64,000 nucleotides of DNA from Dromaius novaehollandiae. Lineage: Eukaryota; Chordata; Aves; Casuariiformes; Dromaiidae. The position numbers and the translations under genes were made by a program. The stretch's first letter is position 1. Every line of letters begins with the position of its first letter. The stretch lies in contig NC_088106.1 of assembly GCF_036370855.1 (NCBI RefSeq), positions 30,828,501 through 30,892,500 on the forward strand, written 5' to 3'. A model generated the notes under the pieces. It ran no database searches, was not told where the DNA came from, and was given only the letters and a program-made list of their open reading frames with translations. Shown here piece after piece: positions 44,083 through 56,372 of this stretch.

Positions 44083-44811
44083 TGCCCCAACTCCTCAATG
44101 CCGCACATGCGTTTTATGGCCCAGGCTTTGTGGGGGTGGGTGGAGGAAAGGCAGGGAAGGCGGTCCTGTTCTCCTGGGCAGAAAACATTGTGCGGTTCAC
44201 CAACACAACTCTGGCTGAATTTGGTCACCCTGACGGTTGGCAGCATCCAGCTTGAACTCCACTGAAAGAGGAGAAGAGGAGAAATAACTCGGCAAGTCTG
44301 AGCTTTGCACTAACATCCAGCCTCCGACTGCCAGTGCAGCCAAGGCAAAGCCGGGCACAGCCCCAAGCAGCAACAGCCCCACGCGGAAAGAGCCCAAGCA
44401 CACGCCGAGGGCTGAAGCCTGCTCTCCAAGGGACTTTGCAAGCCCAGGGCTGCTCCTGCAGCCTGGGCGTCTTTGGGGTGTGGCCCCGAGAGCCCTGTGA
44501 CGTCACCAGAGAGTTCCTGTGACTCCCGTGACATCACCGCTTGGAGGCAGCCGCACAGTGGGGACCCCCGCACTTAGCCCCAAGCTCCGCGCTGGGTGGC
44601 ACGCGAGGCGTCCAGGGCCCGGCAGGGTCACGGCTTTGCGTTTGGGGCTTTGCTCTGCGGCCAGCAGCAGCTCTGCCTGGCTGACTCGGGGGCTGTGGAC
44701 CCCGCGCGGCTGCTGACCCGCAGGCGAGGGTGCCCAGAGGGTGCCAAGAGCGTTGGGGAGCCCTGAAGGCTCACGGGGTGTTCCCTGTTGTGCACGGACT
44801 GACGTCTGCAG
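44083..44811 (+). promoter_or_regulatory. Gene B 5' flank and first exon with CRE, unit 4
   Basis: CRE TGACGTCA at 44498-44505. Donor GT at 44812; intron 44812-45235. Confidence 0.65.
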
Positions 44812-45238
44812 GTGAGCTGTGCTGCTGCAAGGCAGGCAGGCAGTGTGGGCGGCAGTGGCGGGTGTGGGCACTGCTTGGGTCTGCCTTGATGCAGCGCTTC
44901 AGGGTGAGGCTGGGGGAGAAGAAGTCCCCCTCACCCCGTAGCCCGTAGCCCACCCGGTGCCTTTTCCCCAGCCTTCCTTGCCCTCGCTGGCTGGCAATGC
45001 CCTTCCCCCAGGACCTCCCCTGCTCCAGGGGAAGCATTGCTGGGCAAAGCCAGAGCCGGAGGGGAGTCTTTTAGGGGGGCCTTTACACTGCCTCCCAAAT
45101 GGGGCTTCTGCTGCTTCCTTGCAGCCTTCAAGAAGCCTGGGCAGCTCTTTGGCTCTCCACCTCCACAGCTTTCCTGCTTTCTCCTCCCTTTGTCTCCAGG
45201 AAAGGTCCCGAGCTCCAGGTCTCTTTCCTTTGTAGAAC

Positions 45239-46363
45239 ATGACAGCAGAAGAAGACTTTCCAGGCGGCAGCGGCAGCGCCAGCTCTTCCTCTGGTGCCAG
45301 CACCAGCCGGCTGCCTCAGGCAACACCACCGGATGCCTCTGAAGACCTGCTGTGCACCATCTGCCTGGACACAGTGGACAACGCCGCCTACGTCGCCTTC
45401 TGCATGCACAGGTTCTGCTTTGGCTGTATCCGGCAGTGGTCAGCCACCAGAGCCCAGTGCCCGCTCTGCCAGCGGCCCTTCAGCTCCATCCTCCACACCG
45501 TGCGAGCTGACGACGACTTCCAGGAGTACCGCGTGCAGCGCTCCGACAGCAGCTCATCCCATGGCCGGCGAGGAGGGAGATCGGGTTCCCGCTCTGCGGC
45601 AAGGAGGCGGCACCGCTCGTCAGCGCCCCGGCACAGCAGCTCCTCCTCCAGCAGCTCCTCCTCCAGCAGCGATGGTGGCCACGCTGGGTCCCCTGAGAGG
45701 GCCCGAAGCAGGTCTCCAAGGCATGATCACCATGGCCACAACTGGCTTCAGCATGTAGCGAGGGGCTACGACTTCCCCAGGAGGAGCAGGCTGCGACAGA
45801 GCGGGGCTCAGGCTGCTGCTCCTGCCAGCCCTTGGGAAAGATCCCGAGCCGGGGGCCGATTGCGGCGCAGGTCACGCAGCACTGGTGGCAGCAGGAGATG
45901 GGAAGCAGCTGCTGCAGGCTGGCACCAGCATGCCTCCCCGTCGTGGGGCCACCAGGTCCCCAGGCAGGAGGACGCTCCCGGGCCCTCCTACGCCAGCTCT
46001 GCTCAGGCTCCTGTGCCAACAGCTTCTCACAGGCAAACCTCCGAGAGCTCTGCCCAGGAGCCAGCCAGCTCTGCCCCCGCAGCGCACACCCTGCCCCCGG
46101 CGCGGGGCCAAGCACGGCAGGAGCAGCAAAGGGGCCGCAGCAGCAGAAGGCAGCACAGAAGACGCGTGGAGCCTTCGCCTGCCCGGGAGAGCCACCGCAG
46201 CAGGTCCCCCAGGCGAGGCGATGAGCAGGTGCCCTCGGGGAGCACCGAGCGCCGTCAACGGGGACAAGTGCACGAGAGATGGGATTACTCCAGGGAAAGG
46301 CACGGAGCAAGGCGCTCATCCCGGTGGAGGTCCCGCAGCCGGCCCAGGCGCAGGGGCTGGTAG
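45239..46363 (+). CDS. TOPORS-like RING/SR E3 ligase, gene B copy 4
   Basis: 374 aa with all eight RING ligands. It mixes variants of other copies: VPRQED as copy 3, TSESS as copy 1, RRQHRRR as copy 2 and SSRWRSRS near the C-terminus as copy 1. Confidence 0.88.
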   Translation: MTAEEDFPGGSGSASSSSGASTSRLPQATPPDASEDLLCTICLDTVDNAAYVAFCMHRFCFGCIRQWSATRAQCPLCQRPFSSILHTVRADDDFQEYRVQRSDSSSSHGRRGGRSGSRSAARRRHRSSAPRHSSSSSSSSSSSSDGGHAGSPERARSRSPRHDHHGHNWLQHVARGYDFPRRSRLRQSGAQAAAPASPWERSRAGGRLRRRSRSTGGSRRWEAAAAGWHQHASPSWGHQVPRQEDAPGPSYASSAQAPVPTASHRQTSESSAQEPASSAPAAHTLPPARGQARQEQQRGRSSRRQHRRRVEPSPARESHRSRSPRRGDEQVPSGSTERRQRGQVHERWDYSRERHGARRSSRWRSRSRPRRRGW

Positions 46364-46470
46364 CACACCGTGCAAAAGGAGCAACCCCAAAGCTTGCCCC
46401 TTGCCAGCGCACTTCAGGGCACTGCAGTGAGCCCTGGGAAAGAAAAGGATCCTTCATGCCCCTACCAGTA

Positions 46471-46810
46471 AACAGGGTTTTCCTTGAGCTTCAGAGGAAT
46501 TGCTTGTGTTCCATCATGCGCCCCTTGCCTCTTGTGCTGTCCCTGGGCACCGCTGGGAAGAGTCTGGCCCCGTCTTCCTAACCCCCCAGCCCCCAGCAGG
46601 GATTTCTGCACCTGGAGAAGATCCCCCGGAGCCTCCTCTTCTCCAGCCTGGACTCTCCCAGCTCCCTCAGCCTCTTCTCGGGCAACCGAGGCTCCAGGCC
46701 CTTCATCAGCTGCGTGGCCCTTGGCTGGACTCGCTCCCGTTCGACCACGTCCCCCTTGTCCTGGGAGCCCAGAACTGCTCCTAGGACTCCTGTCATGGTC
46801 TCCCCAGTAC
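46471..46810 (-). mobile_element. CR1 LINE 3' fragment, antisense, unit 4
   Basis: Same insertion as 7860-8199. Confidence 0.85.
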
Positions 46811-46996
46811 TGTCGGGGCAGGTGCTGCCAGGGGGGCTCCAGCACATCAGCCCCCTCCCAAGCTGGCCCTGGGTGCCTCCCCCTACCCCGGGCCCCGGGG
46901 TTTCTTGAGCAGGGAGAGGGCAGTGGGGCCTGGTGCTGAGAGCGTGGGGGGACAACCGTGGGGAGCTGAACTGCTGTGGGGTGGGGCGAGGAGGCC

Positions 46997-47272
46997 GTGG
47001 GGCCCGTGGCTGGAGCCGTTCCGGGGGCAGTGCGGCAGCTGGGTTGTCCAGCATGGCTGCGGGGGCTGGAGCCCCTCGGCCTGCCCGCAGCCAGCCGGGG
47101 CTGAGCGCGGGCAGGGCAGGAGCCGGAGGGCAGCAGGGCACCGAGGCAGAGCATGGGAAGGGCCAGAGGGTGAGCAGAGATGGCTTCTCACTGCTGGCCG
47201 TGCTCTGGCCCCAGGTGTGTCCCGGGGCTGCGTGCGTGGAGGGGAGGCTGAGGGAGACTCCTCCACAAAGCC
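46997..47272 (-). repeat. Inverted repeat, right arm, unit 4
   Basis: Reverse complement of 43109-43388. Confidence 0.88.
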
Positions 47273-47705
47273 TCTTACAGCCTCTCCTGGGCAAAGAGCC
47301 ACTGGCAGCGTTTGGGGAAAGCCCCCAGCCCTCTGCGGGCTCTGCACCCTCGCTGGGGCCACCCAGGCGGCCGCGCTGCCCCAAGGGTGCAGGGGCATTT
47401 GAGGCAGGAGCTCCCGTGTCCCTGCAGGGCACACTGGGGACGAAGCCTCGGGAAGGGTCGCTCCCCACCTCTTTCTTGTGGCAGAGCTCCGATCCCGTCG
47501 TGGAGCGGCTGCAAAGGGAGCTGGGGAGATGGCGGCTCATCTCAGCCCTCTCCAGTGCTGGCCGGGGCGGTTTCCTGGGGCTAAAATCCCAACTGCAGCA
47601 GGGACACTCGCGGCAATGGAGAGACCCTGGAAGATGCTTGACCTGGGAAGTGAAGAGGTACTTGAAGGAGCAAATTATCACCACACCTTCTGCATGTTGG
47701 GCTGT

Positions 47706-47753
47706 ATGCATATATATACACAGACACATGCATGGGTAGATATGTAGATGTTT

Positions 47754-47794
<41 letters not shown>

Positions 47795-47855
47795 TGCGTG
47801 TATATACATACATACATACATACATACACGTATATATATATATATATGTACACGC
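47706..47855. repeat. Compound microsatellite, unit 4
   Basis: GT, CATA and AT runs. The AT run is slightly longer than in units 2 and 3. Confidence 0.95.
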
Positions 47856-48331
47856 ACCCTCCTGCCCCCTGGGAACAGGGTGCGGCCTCAGCCCGATGCT
47901 GCATGTCGCCCGTCCATCCCCGGTGCTGGGAGCGCTTCACCTGCGGCGGGTCGGAGCCGCGGTCGGCAGCACGGCAGCAGTGAGGGCTGTGCCGCAAAGG
48001 GCTGGAGAACCCGTGTTTCAGCGAGGCCAGGCCGTGCCGCGCCGTACCGCACCACGCAGTGCAGTGCCGGGGGCAGACTTTTGGCGGCTGTTACGCCAAG
48101 TGGTGGTTCAGCTGTCCCGATGAACTGGGGCCGGTTCAGTTTGGGCCCTGTGCAAAACTGCCACGTGCCCCGGAGACCGGGGAACTCAGGACACACCACC
48201 TCCAGGCCCCTGCCCTGTCAAGAGGTATTATTCACCTCGACTCCCAGATCCCCAGCCCCAGGCAACAGCCAGCCCTTGCTGCAGCACAACGCTACACACC
48301 ACTCAGGCTCTCCTTGAGGACTGCGAAGGCC

Positions 48332-48542
48332 GTGGAGCAAATCATCGTGGCCACCAGCTGCAAACATATGAAGGAGCACAAGCCGTTTGGGAGTAGTCAG
48401 CATGGGGTTAGCATGGGGAAATCCGGCCTGACCACCCTGATAGCCTTCTGTCGTGGGATGCCTGGCTGGGTGGAGGAAGGGAGAGCAGTGGGTGTTGTTG
48501 GGTGTTGTTTCCCTTGAATTCAGCCTGGCTTTTGGTGCCTCC
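48332..48542 (+). mobile_element. CR1 LINE RT fragment, sense, unit 4
   Basis: Same insertion as 9715-9925. Confidence 0.85.
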
Positions 48543-48576
48543 ATGGCCAGCAGTCTGCTGTTTACCTCAATGGGAC

Positions 48577-49415
48577 CACCTCGATGTTGGGTGGCGCTGC
48601 CGGTCGCGCCGGATGCCCAGGGGCCTGGGGGGAGGCCCTCGAGCGCCGCCCCTCCGTCGCGGGCCCAGCCGGGCACGGAGAGCAGCGAGTGCTCGTGTCT
48701 GTGAGGCGGCTGCCCCTGCGGGACGAGAGCTGGGGGGTCACGGCGGGGCCCAGCTCCCCCCACCGTGCTGCCTGCACCCGGGGCCACCGCCTCTCCCTCG
48801 CACCACGGCCTGGTCTCCTCATGGCCCCCGGTGAGCCCCGTGTGCCCCCCAAGGCCTGCTCGTCCCCCCGGAGCCTTCCATGGCCTGCTTGTCCCCCCAA
48901 CCGCCCCCCAAGGCCCGCTGCCCCCCACAAGGCCTCCTCGCCCCCCCCTCGCCTTCCCCAACGGCCCGGCCCCACCCGCCGCGTCCCGGACCGGCCCCCC
49001 GGCGCGGCGCGGCGCGGCGCCACCCGGCGCCACCCAGCAGTTGAGGCGGCGGACGCCATCGAGGGCGGCGGCCTCGGCGCGGCCCAGCACGGCCGCCCGC
49101 GTCAGCCTCAGGGCGCCGCCGCCGAACCGCCGCCGTCGCCGTCGCCAGGGCCGCGGCCGCCGTCGCCAGGGCCGCCGTTGCCGCTGCCGTCGCCAGGGCC
49201 GCGGCGGCCGCGCTCCGCCCCCGGGCCGGGCCGGGCCGGGCCGGGCCGGGCCGGGCCGGGCCGGGGCGGCCCCGAGCCGCCTGCAGCGGCGCCGCGCCGG
49301 GCGCCCTCGGCCTTCCCGTCCCGCTCTCCGGCCTCAGCGCCTCCCCGGGGCCGTGCGGGAGTCTCGGGGGCTCCGGGTCGCTTGTGCTGAACTCGGGAGA
49401 TCATCGTGTGCCAAG
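48577..49415. promoter_or_regulatory. CpG island with GC minisatellites, unit 4
   Basis: As unit 1, but the GGCGC array is about 10 nt shorter (49001-49020), the GTCGCCAGG array is one repeat shorter and the GGGCC array is about twice as long (about 49222-49263). Plus-strand donor GT at 49416. Confidence 0.6.
49034..49111 (-). pseudogene. CFAP410: CFAP410-like first-exon fragment, unit 4
   Basis: Same 26 codons as the other units. It stays intact although the arrays on both sides have changed length. Confidence 0.55.
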
Positions 49416-50671
49416 GTGAGAGTTGGTTAGAGCCAAGAGGTTAGAGCAAAGCTGAGAATAGAGAGATACGTATCAGAGCTCCGCGGTTCAATCACGGGTG
49501 CCCGGGACGAGGACGGCTCTCGCCCTTCCCTTGAGGGCCACCCCTTGGGTAGAGCCTGCCCAGTTTCCCCAACAACGGGCGCCCGGCACAGCGACGGCTC
49601 CCGCCCCTTACGGGCCCCCTTTCGGTCTGATTCCCCGGCTTCTCCTCACCACGCTGGTGACATCCGGGGCGTCCCCGCTGCCAGGTGGGTCCTGGGGTCC
49701 ACAGGGCCGCTGACCGTGGGCCCGAGCCCCCACCGAGCCCCCACCAAGCACGTGTGCCTTGGTCCCTGTTACACCCGGGCCGAGCAACGCCAGCCCACGG
49801 CCGTAGCAAGGCCGCGGGCTCCAGTCGGGACCAGCGTGCGCATCAGCAGGTGACTGGTGCTCAGCCCACACGCTGCGCAGCGGGAAGCAACACGCCCATT
49901 AGCAGGTGGCTGTGCGGGCAATGGCTCCACAGCGCCGAGATGTCCGTGCTGTGGGTCTGCGGTGTCGCTTCTCCCTGGTCTGCACTTGTCAATCACGGGT
50001 TCGTTACAGGGTGTGCCAGCAGGCTGCTGCAACCCCACAGCGTGGCGGCCCAGCCTTGGTGCACCCGGGCTTCCTTAACACTTGGGAAGCACCCCAGAGC
50101 AAGCCCCTCTACAGCCTTGGCGGCTGTTACGCCAAGTGGTGGTCCACAACTGCTCTCGGGTCCTTCGGCTCCTGTGGCAGGGGCAGCTGGGAAGGAGCTT
50201 TCAGCGCTTGTGTCTGTCAGGGCAGAAATGTCTGAGCCTGCGGATGGCTGTGCCCGTCGCTGGGGCTCCCCGACCACCCGCGGCTCCCCAGGGCTTGGTC
50301 TCAGGGGCACCGCTGTGCTTGCTGCACAAGGCTGGCTCTGTTTGTTAGCGATCTCGGTGTGGTGCTCAGCATGCAGCTGGGTCCCCTGCTGCTGCCTTCT
50401 GGGTGCTGCCAGGCAGGTCGTTCTGGGGAGCCGCTGGCATCCTTGGCCCCTCCACGGCAGACAGCCAGGTCCCCGCCAGCGTCTGTCAGGTGGCAGTTGG
50501 CAGGGCTGCAGCCTGACCGGGGAGCTGAGGCGCCGGCGAGAGCCGTCTTGGTCGTGCCCCAGGTCTGCTCTCATTCACCCACAAACCGCTCTTCTTCTTC
50601 AGCACAGGCACCGCTGTGTGCTTGCGAGGGAGCGTGAGGCGCCCCGGGCGAGGAGCCCAGCCCGCCGATGC

Positions 50672-50751
50672 GGGCAGCACGGGAGGATGCAGGCGACGGG
50701 AGGAGCTGTCGCGCAGGATGTTCCCCGTTGTGCACGGACTGACGTGTGCAG
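50672..50751 (+). promoter_or_regulatory. Gene C non-coding first exon, unit 4
   Basis: As unit 1. Donor GT at 50752; intron 50752-51036. Confidence 0.55.
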
Positions 50752-51039
50752 GTGAGCTGTGCTGCTGCAAGGCAGGCAGGCAGTGTGGACAGCAGTGGCG
50801 GGTGTGGGCACTGCTTGGGTCTGCCTCGATGCAACGCTTCAGGGTGAGTGAGGATGGGGGAGAAGAAGAAGACACGAGGGGGACCCCTTTCCCCACGCAG
50901 ACCAGAGGCCAGGCCTCAGCTGTCGTCCCTGCCTGGTTCCTCATCACGCCCTAGCCCACCCATTCCCTCTTTCTGCTTTCTCCTCCTTTCGTTGCCAGGA
51001 CAGCTCACACAAGCTCTCTGTCTCTTTCCTTTCTAGCAC

Positions 51040-51294
51040 ATGATGTCTTCAGAAGAGGACTTTCCAGAGGATGCCAGCTTTTCCTCCGGCATCAGCACCA
51101 GCCGGCTGCAGCAGGAAATGCCGCCAGATGCCTCCAAAGACCTGCGGTGCTCCATCTGCCTCAACACACTTGACGACACCGCCTACATCACCGTCTGCAT
51201 GCACCGGTTCTGCTACGGCTGCATCCGGCAGATATGCAGGCGACGGGAGGAGCTGTCGGGTGAGTGCCCCCCAGCAGCGAGGGAGCAAAGCTAA
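51040..51294 (+). pseudogene. Truncated TOPORS-like RING exon, gene C copy 4
   Basis: Same 84 codons as the other copies. This is the last gene C in the window; unit 5 ends before it. Confidence 0.7.
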
Positions 51295-51648
51295 AGCCCG
51301 AGGTGGCACGGGGGGGCCTGAGCAGCCTGCTCCCAGGGCCTCGGCTGTGCCTGCGGTGTGCGCAGCAGGGGGTCCCCCAGCGGTGCCTTCCTCCTTCTGG
51401 AGGCATGGTGGCCCTGGGAGCATCTGCAAAGCCCCAGGTCCAAGGTGGTTGGAGGGGGGCTGTTTCTGGGGCTGTGCAATGGGTGCAGGTGCTGCGCTGC
51501 AGAGGCAGCAGCTGGCGCATGCTCCACCCACAGGAAAGGCCCGTGCGCTCAAAGAAGCAGGAGCGCAGTTACAGCTGAGCTCCGGGGTGGGCCAGCCTCA
51601 GGGACATCCCCTCTGCTGTCCCTCTGCCCGGAGATGCTTTGGCAAACC

Positions 51649-52839
51649 ACAGGATCACCGAATCACCAAAGAATGGTTGGGGTTGGAAGGGACCTCCGGA
51701 GAGCCTCTAGTCCAGCCTCCCTGCTCAAGCAGGGTCCCCTAGAGCAGCTTAGTCAGCACCCTGTCCAGGTGCCTTTGCAATAGCTCCAAGGATGGAGCCT
51801 CCACAACGTCTCTGGGCAACCTCTTGCAGTGCTCTGGCACCCTCACACGAGGAAAGTTGTTCCTTCTGTTCAGACGCAACTTCCTGTGTTTCGCTTGGTG
51901 CCCGCTGCCTCTCGTCCTGTCCCTGGGCACCACTGAAGAGAGCCTGCCACCATCCTCTTTACACCCTCCCCTCAGTTATTTATCGGCATCGATAAGATTC
52001 CCCCATCAGTCTTCGCTCCTCCAGGCTCCACAGGCCCAGCTCTCCCAGCCTTTCCTCACAGCAGAGATGCTCCAGTCCCTTCCTCCTCTTCGGAGCCCTT
52101 TGCTCCACTGGCTCCACATCTGTCTTGTACTGCGGAGCTCCGAACTGGACACAGTACGCCAGGGCTGGCCTCAGCAGGGTGGCTGAGGAGAGCACATCAC
52201 CTGCCTGGACCTGCTGGCAAGGCTCTGCTCTTCCTAATGCAGCCCAGGATGCCATTGACTGCCCTTGCCGCAAGGGCCCATTGCTGGCTCATGGTCCACT
52301 TGTTGCCCCCCAGGACTCCCAGGTCCTGCTCGGCAGAGCTGCTTCCCAGCAGGTCGGGCCCAGCATGTCCTGCTGCCTGCGCTTAGTCCTCCCCAGGAGC
52401 AGGACTCTTCTGCGCTTCCCTTGAGTGAACTTCAGCAGGGTCCTCTCTGCCCATTTCTCCACACGGGCGAGGTCCCTCTCAATGGCAGCACAGGCCTCTG
52501 CTGCATCAGCCACTCCTCCCAGCTTTGCCCAACCAGCAAACTTGCTGAGGGTACACTCTGTCCCTTCGTCCAGGGCACTGATGAACAAGTTGAACAGCAT
52601 GGCACCCAGCAGTGACCCCTGGGGTACACCGTGCGCTACAGGCCTCCAGCTAGACTTTGCGCCATGGATCCCAACCCTCTGAGCTCTGCCACTCAGCCAG
52701 TTTTCAAGCCACCTCACTGTCTTGCCTGTGAGCATGGTACAGCAGAAGTGTCAAAAGCCTTCCGGAAGTTGTCAGGAGCAACAGACACCGCTCTTGCCTC
52801 GTCGACCAGCACAGTCATTTCACCCCAGAAGGCCCTCAG
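51649..52839 (-). mobile_element. CR1 LINE fragment (RT to 3' end), unit 5
   Basis: Same insertion as 221-1411, without the one-T deletion. Confidence 0.93.
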
Positions 52840-53402
52840 GTGGGAGGGGGCCAGGGCGCTTGGGGCAGGGCACCACAAAGGCCTTGGGCCAAGCATGCTT
52901 GCAAGGAGGGAGAAAAGGCAGCGTGGACAGGAAAGCCTTGGCAGGACCTGCCGAGTCCTCTGCCTTTTGCCCAGGCCTCTTCCCACGCCCAGGAGGCCAA
53001 GGTTGGTGTCAGCCGCAGAGGGGCACAGGAGCACATGGCTCCCCAGATGGGTCGGACCTGCCAGGAGGAAAACACACAGGCGCTGCCGGAGGTCTCTGTA
53101 GCGCAGCCACCGCTGGAGCAGCCCAGGGAGCCGGGAGCTTCTGGAGATGAGGCCAAGTGCCACCGGGCAGCTCTGAGCCCCCCAGCAGCCCCTGTTTCAT
53201 CGTGCCCTGCCCCGTCGTTCCCAGGACATGGGCCAGGCACCTCCATCAGCAGGCTGTGCCAGGCAACGCTGCTGGAGGCCACTTGAGATCTGTCCTGCCC
53301 TCCCCATCTGCACACTTCTGACGTCCCCTAGGGAGGCTTTGGCTTTTCCCCTCTTGTGTCCAATACACCCGCAGGCACTTGCCGAGTTGTGCTTCTGCAC
53401 AA

Positions 53403-54019
53403 CAAGCAACACACCCCAACTGCTGAATGCAGAACAGGCTTTTTTATGGTGCTGGGCTGGGGGGTGGAGGAAAGAGAGGGAAGGTTGTGCTGGACTCTTG
53501 GGCAGAAAAAGCTGTCCACTTCACCACCACGACTCTGGCTGGATTTGGTCACCCTGACAGTTGGCAGCGTTTGACTTGACCTCTGCCGAAAGAGGAGAGG
53601 ACGAGAAATAACTGCACAACTCGGAGACCTGCACTAACATCCAGCCTCCGACTGCCAGTGCAGCCAAGGCAAAGCCGGGCACAGCCCCAAGCAGCAACAG
53701 CCCCACGCGGAAAGCAGAGAGTTCCTGTGACTTCCGTGACATCACCGCTTGGAGGCAGCCGCACAGTGGGGACCCCCTCACTTAGCCCCAAGCTCCGCGC
53801 TGGGTGGCACGCGAGGCGTCCAGGGCCCGGCAGGGTCACGGCTTTGCGTTTGGGGCTTTGCTCTGCGGCCAGCAGCAGCTCTGCCTGGCTGACTCGGGGG
53901 CTGTGGACCCCGCGCGGCTGCTGACCCGCAGGCGAGGGTGCCCAGAGGGTGCCAAGAGCGTTGGGGAGCCCTGAAGGCTCACGGGGTGTTCCCTGTTGTG
54001 CACGGACTGACATGTGCAG
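53403..54019 (+). promoter_or_regulatory. Gene A 5' flank and first exon, unit 5
   Basis: Lacks the CRE block. From about 53914 it carries the ACCCGCAGGCGAGGGTGCCC variant otherwise seen at gene B of units 2-4, and the exon end reads GACATGTGCAG. Donor GT at 54020; intron 54020-54593. Confidence 0.65.
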
Positions 54020-54596
54020 GTGAGCTGTGCTGCTGCAAGGCAGGCAGGCAGCGTGGGCGGCAGTGGCGGGTGTGGGCACTGCTTGGGTCTGCCTTGATGC
54101 AACGCTTCAGGGTGAGGATGGGGGAGAAGAAGACGCGAGGGGGCCCCTTTCCCCATGCAGACCAGAGGACAGGCCTCAGCTGCCGTCCCTGCAGAGAGCC
54201 TGGTTCCTCGGCACGCCTTAGCCCACCCGCTCCCTCTGCCCTGGGCTTCCTTGGCCTCACTGGGTGGGGAGCACCTTTCCCCTGGGACCGTCTCTGCTCA
54301 AGGGGAAGTGTTCTTGGGGGGAAACCCAGGCCTTGTTGTCTGCCTTGACTTCAGGAAGGCTGCGCTGTACCTCAGCGGTCAAGATGGGCCCCAGTCCTGT
54401 TCAACACAACCTCAGCCCTTCTGGGACTCTCTGGGGCTCTCGCATGACTTGCTAATGGTGCTTGTGCTGCTTCCTCGCAGCCCTGAAGAAGACTGGGCAG
54501 CTCCTTGGCTCTTGACTCCCACAGCTTTTCTGCTTTCTCCACCCTTCATTGCCAGGACAGCTCACACAAGCTCTCTGTCTCTTTCCTTTCTAGCAC

Positions 54597-55358
54597 ATGA
54601 TGTCTTCAGAAGAGGACACCAGCTTTTCCCCTGGTGCCAGCACCAGCCGGCTGCAGCAGGAAATGCCGCCAGATGCCTCCAAAGACCTGCGGTGCTCCAT
54701 CTGCCTCAACACACTTGACGACACTGCCTACGTCACTGTCTACACGCACCGGTTCTGCTACGGCTGCATCCAGCAGTGGTCAGCCACCAGAGCCGAGTGC
54801 CCGCTCTGCCAGCGGCCTTTCCACTCCATCCACACGGGGCCACCTGACCACAGCTCCCAGGCGGATGGCACCAGGCGCTCCTTGGCCGGCCAGCGACGAG
54901 GGAGAGTTCATTCCCGCTCTGCAGCGAGCACAGCCCGAAGCAGGTCCCCCAGGGGCAACCGCGATGGCCCTAGCAGGCTTCCGCGCCAGAGGGGCTACGA
55001 CTCCCCAGCGAGGAGCAGGCGGTGGCCGAGCAGGGCTCAGGCAACCGCTCATGCTGACCGCTGGGCAAGACCCCCAGCCAGGGGCCGATTACGGCAGAGG
55101 TCCCGCAGCACCCGCGGCAGCAGACGGGAAGCACCTTCTCCAGGCTGCCACCGCAGCAGGTCCCCCAGGAGAGGCAACGACCTCCACGAGGGATTTATGC
55201 TCGTGGAGGTCTGCCAGCCCCCAGCTTGCTGGGGGAGGCAGAGGAGCATGGCTCACAGCGACATGCCACCTCCTAGCGTCGAAATGGAAGTGGTGGCCGT
55301 ATTTCTTACATTCTTGTGCAACATTCTGTTATTTTTCCATTTCCACAGGTTCTTCTAG
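54597..55358 (+). CDS. TOPORS-like RING/SR protein, gene A copy 5 (degenerate RING, divergent tail)
   Basis: 253 aa. The RING is as in copy 1 with Tyr49. From about residue 203 the tail differs in a cluster: LVEVCQPPACW for LRAVRETPACW, DMPPPSVEME for DMLAPNVEME, and VAVFLTFLCNILLFF for VALFLIFSCNILLFF. Many changes within about 120 nt (55200-55320), in an otherwise near-identical gene, suggest conversion from a paralog outside the window. Hydrophobicity of the last 24 residues is kept despite the changes. Confidence 0.82.
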   Translation: MMSSEEDTSFSPGASTSRLQQEMPPDASKDLRCSICLNTLDDTAYVTVYTHRFCYGCIQQWSATRAECPLCQRPFHSIHTGPPDHSSQADGTRRSLAGQRRGRVHSRSAASTARSRSPRGNRDGPSRLPRQRGYDSPARSRRWPSRAQATAHADRWARPPARGRLRQRSRSTRGSRREAPSPGCHRSRSPRRGNDLHEGFMLVEVCQPPACWGRQRSMAHSDMPPPSVEMEVVAVFLTFLCNILLFFHFHRFF

Positions 55359-55537
55359 AACCCCCCACTTCCAGCAGCTGCCTGGGGCCTCGGGGCAGAT
55401 CCGGACGAGGGCAGCAGGAGCTGCAGTGCCCATCGCTGGCAAACACCAGGCTGAAACAACGCAGCAGACTCGAGCAGACAGCCTGGGTGCCTGTGAGCCT
55501 CCTGTGCCTCCTGCTGTGTTGGGCCAGGTGCTTAATT

Positions 55538-55567
55538 AATAAAAGGCAGGCAGCACCCGCTGCCTGC
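55538..55567 (+). terminator. Gene A polyadenylation signal and hairpin, unit 5
   Basis: AATAAA at 55538-55543 and the 9-bp stem-loop. Confidence 0.75.
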
Positions 55568-55768
55568 AACCAACACCCTTGCCTCTGTGCTGACTTTGTT
55601 CAACCCTCGGCTCACAGACAAGAGCGACCAGCCTTGAAAAAGCCCCAAGGCGGCGCTGGCAGAGAGAGCTGCCCGGGCCTCCGCACTGGCCTCCAAACTC
55701 TGGAAATACAGATTTTATCCCGCCAAGGGCAGCTGTGCCCTGCAAAGCCTCCGGCTCCTGCCAGGAAG

Positions 55769-56044
55769 GGCTTTGTGGAGGAGTCTCCCTCAGCCTCCCC
55801 TCCACGCACGCAGCCCCGGGACACACCTGGGGCCAGAGCACGGCCAGCAGTGAGAAGCCATCTCTGCTCACCCTCTGGCCCTTCCCATGCTCTGCCTCGG
55901 TGCCCTGCTGCCCTCTGGCTCCCGCCCTGCCCGCGCTCAGCCCCGGCTGGCTGCGGGCAGGCCGAGGGGCTCCAGCCCCCGCAGCCATGCCGGGCAACCC
56001 AGCTGCCACACTGCCCCCAGAACAGCTCCAGCCACGGGCCCCAC
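55769..56044 (+). repeat. Inverted repeat, left arm, unit 5
   Basis: At 55803-55920 it carries right-arm variants (GCACGCAGCCCCGGG, no CCCT duplication); further right it is left-arm type. The 151-bp block normally just upstream is missing at about 55702. Confidence 0.88.
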
Positions 56045-56372
56045 CGCTGGAAGGTCCCTCCCCACAGCAGCCTGACAGCAGGCTCCAGCCCTCGGCACTG
56101 GCTTCAGCTCTTTCTCCCTGGGGCTCTTGCTGCTTGGGACTGCGCCAGGCTTCACGCTGCCTTCACTGGCAGTCGGGGGCTGATGTCTGTGCACACCTCC
56201 GACTTGCTGGGTTAAATGTGCCCCCTGTCTTGAGGAAGGGAACAAAGAGGGTGCAGGCAAGGACATGCCCGCGCCTTGTCTGCACTCCTAGGCCTCCATG
56301 GCCTGCAGCAGCCTCACCTGGGGCCTCCCCCACACCCTGCCCACGGGCCCCGGAGCCCAGTTCAGCTTACCC

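Larger units (their letters stand above)
38486..51428. repeat. Tandem array unit 4 (12,943 bp)
   Basis: Fourth full copy. It is about 110 bp longer than the others, mainly because its gene A promoter carries a block of about 116 bp otherwise found only at gene B. Its CpG island has a shorter GGCGC array and a longer GGGCC array than units 1-3. Confidence 0.97.
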
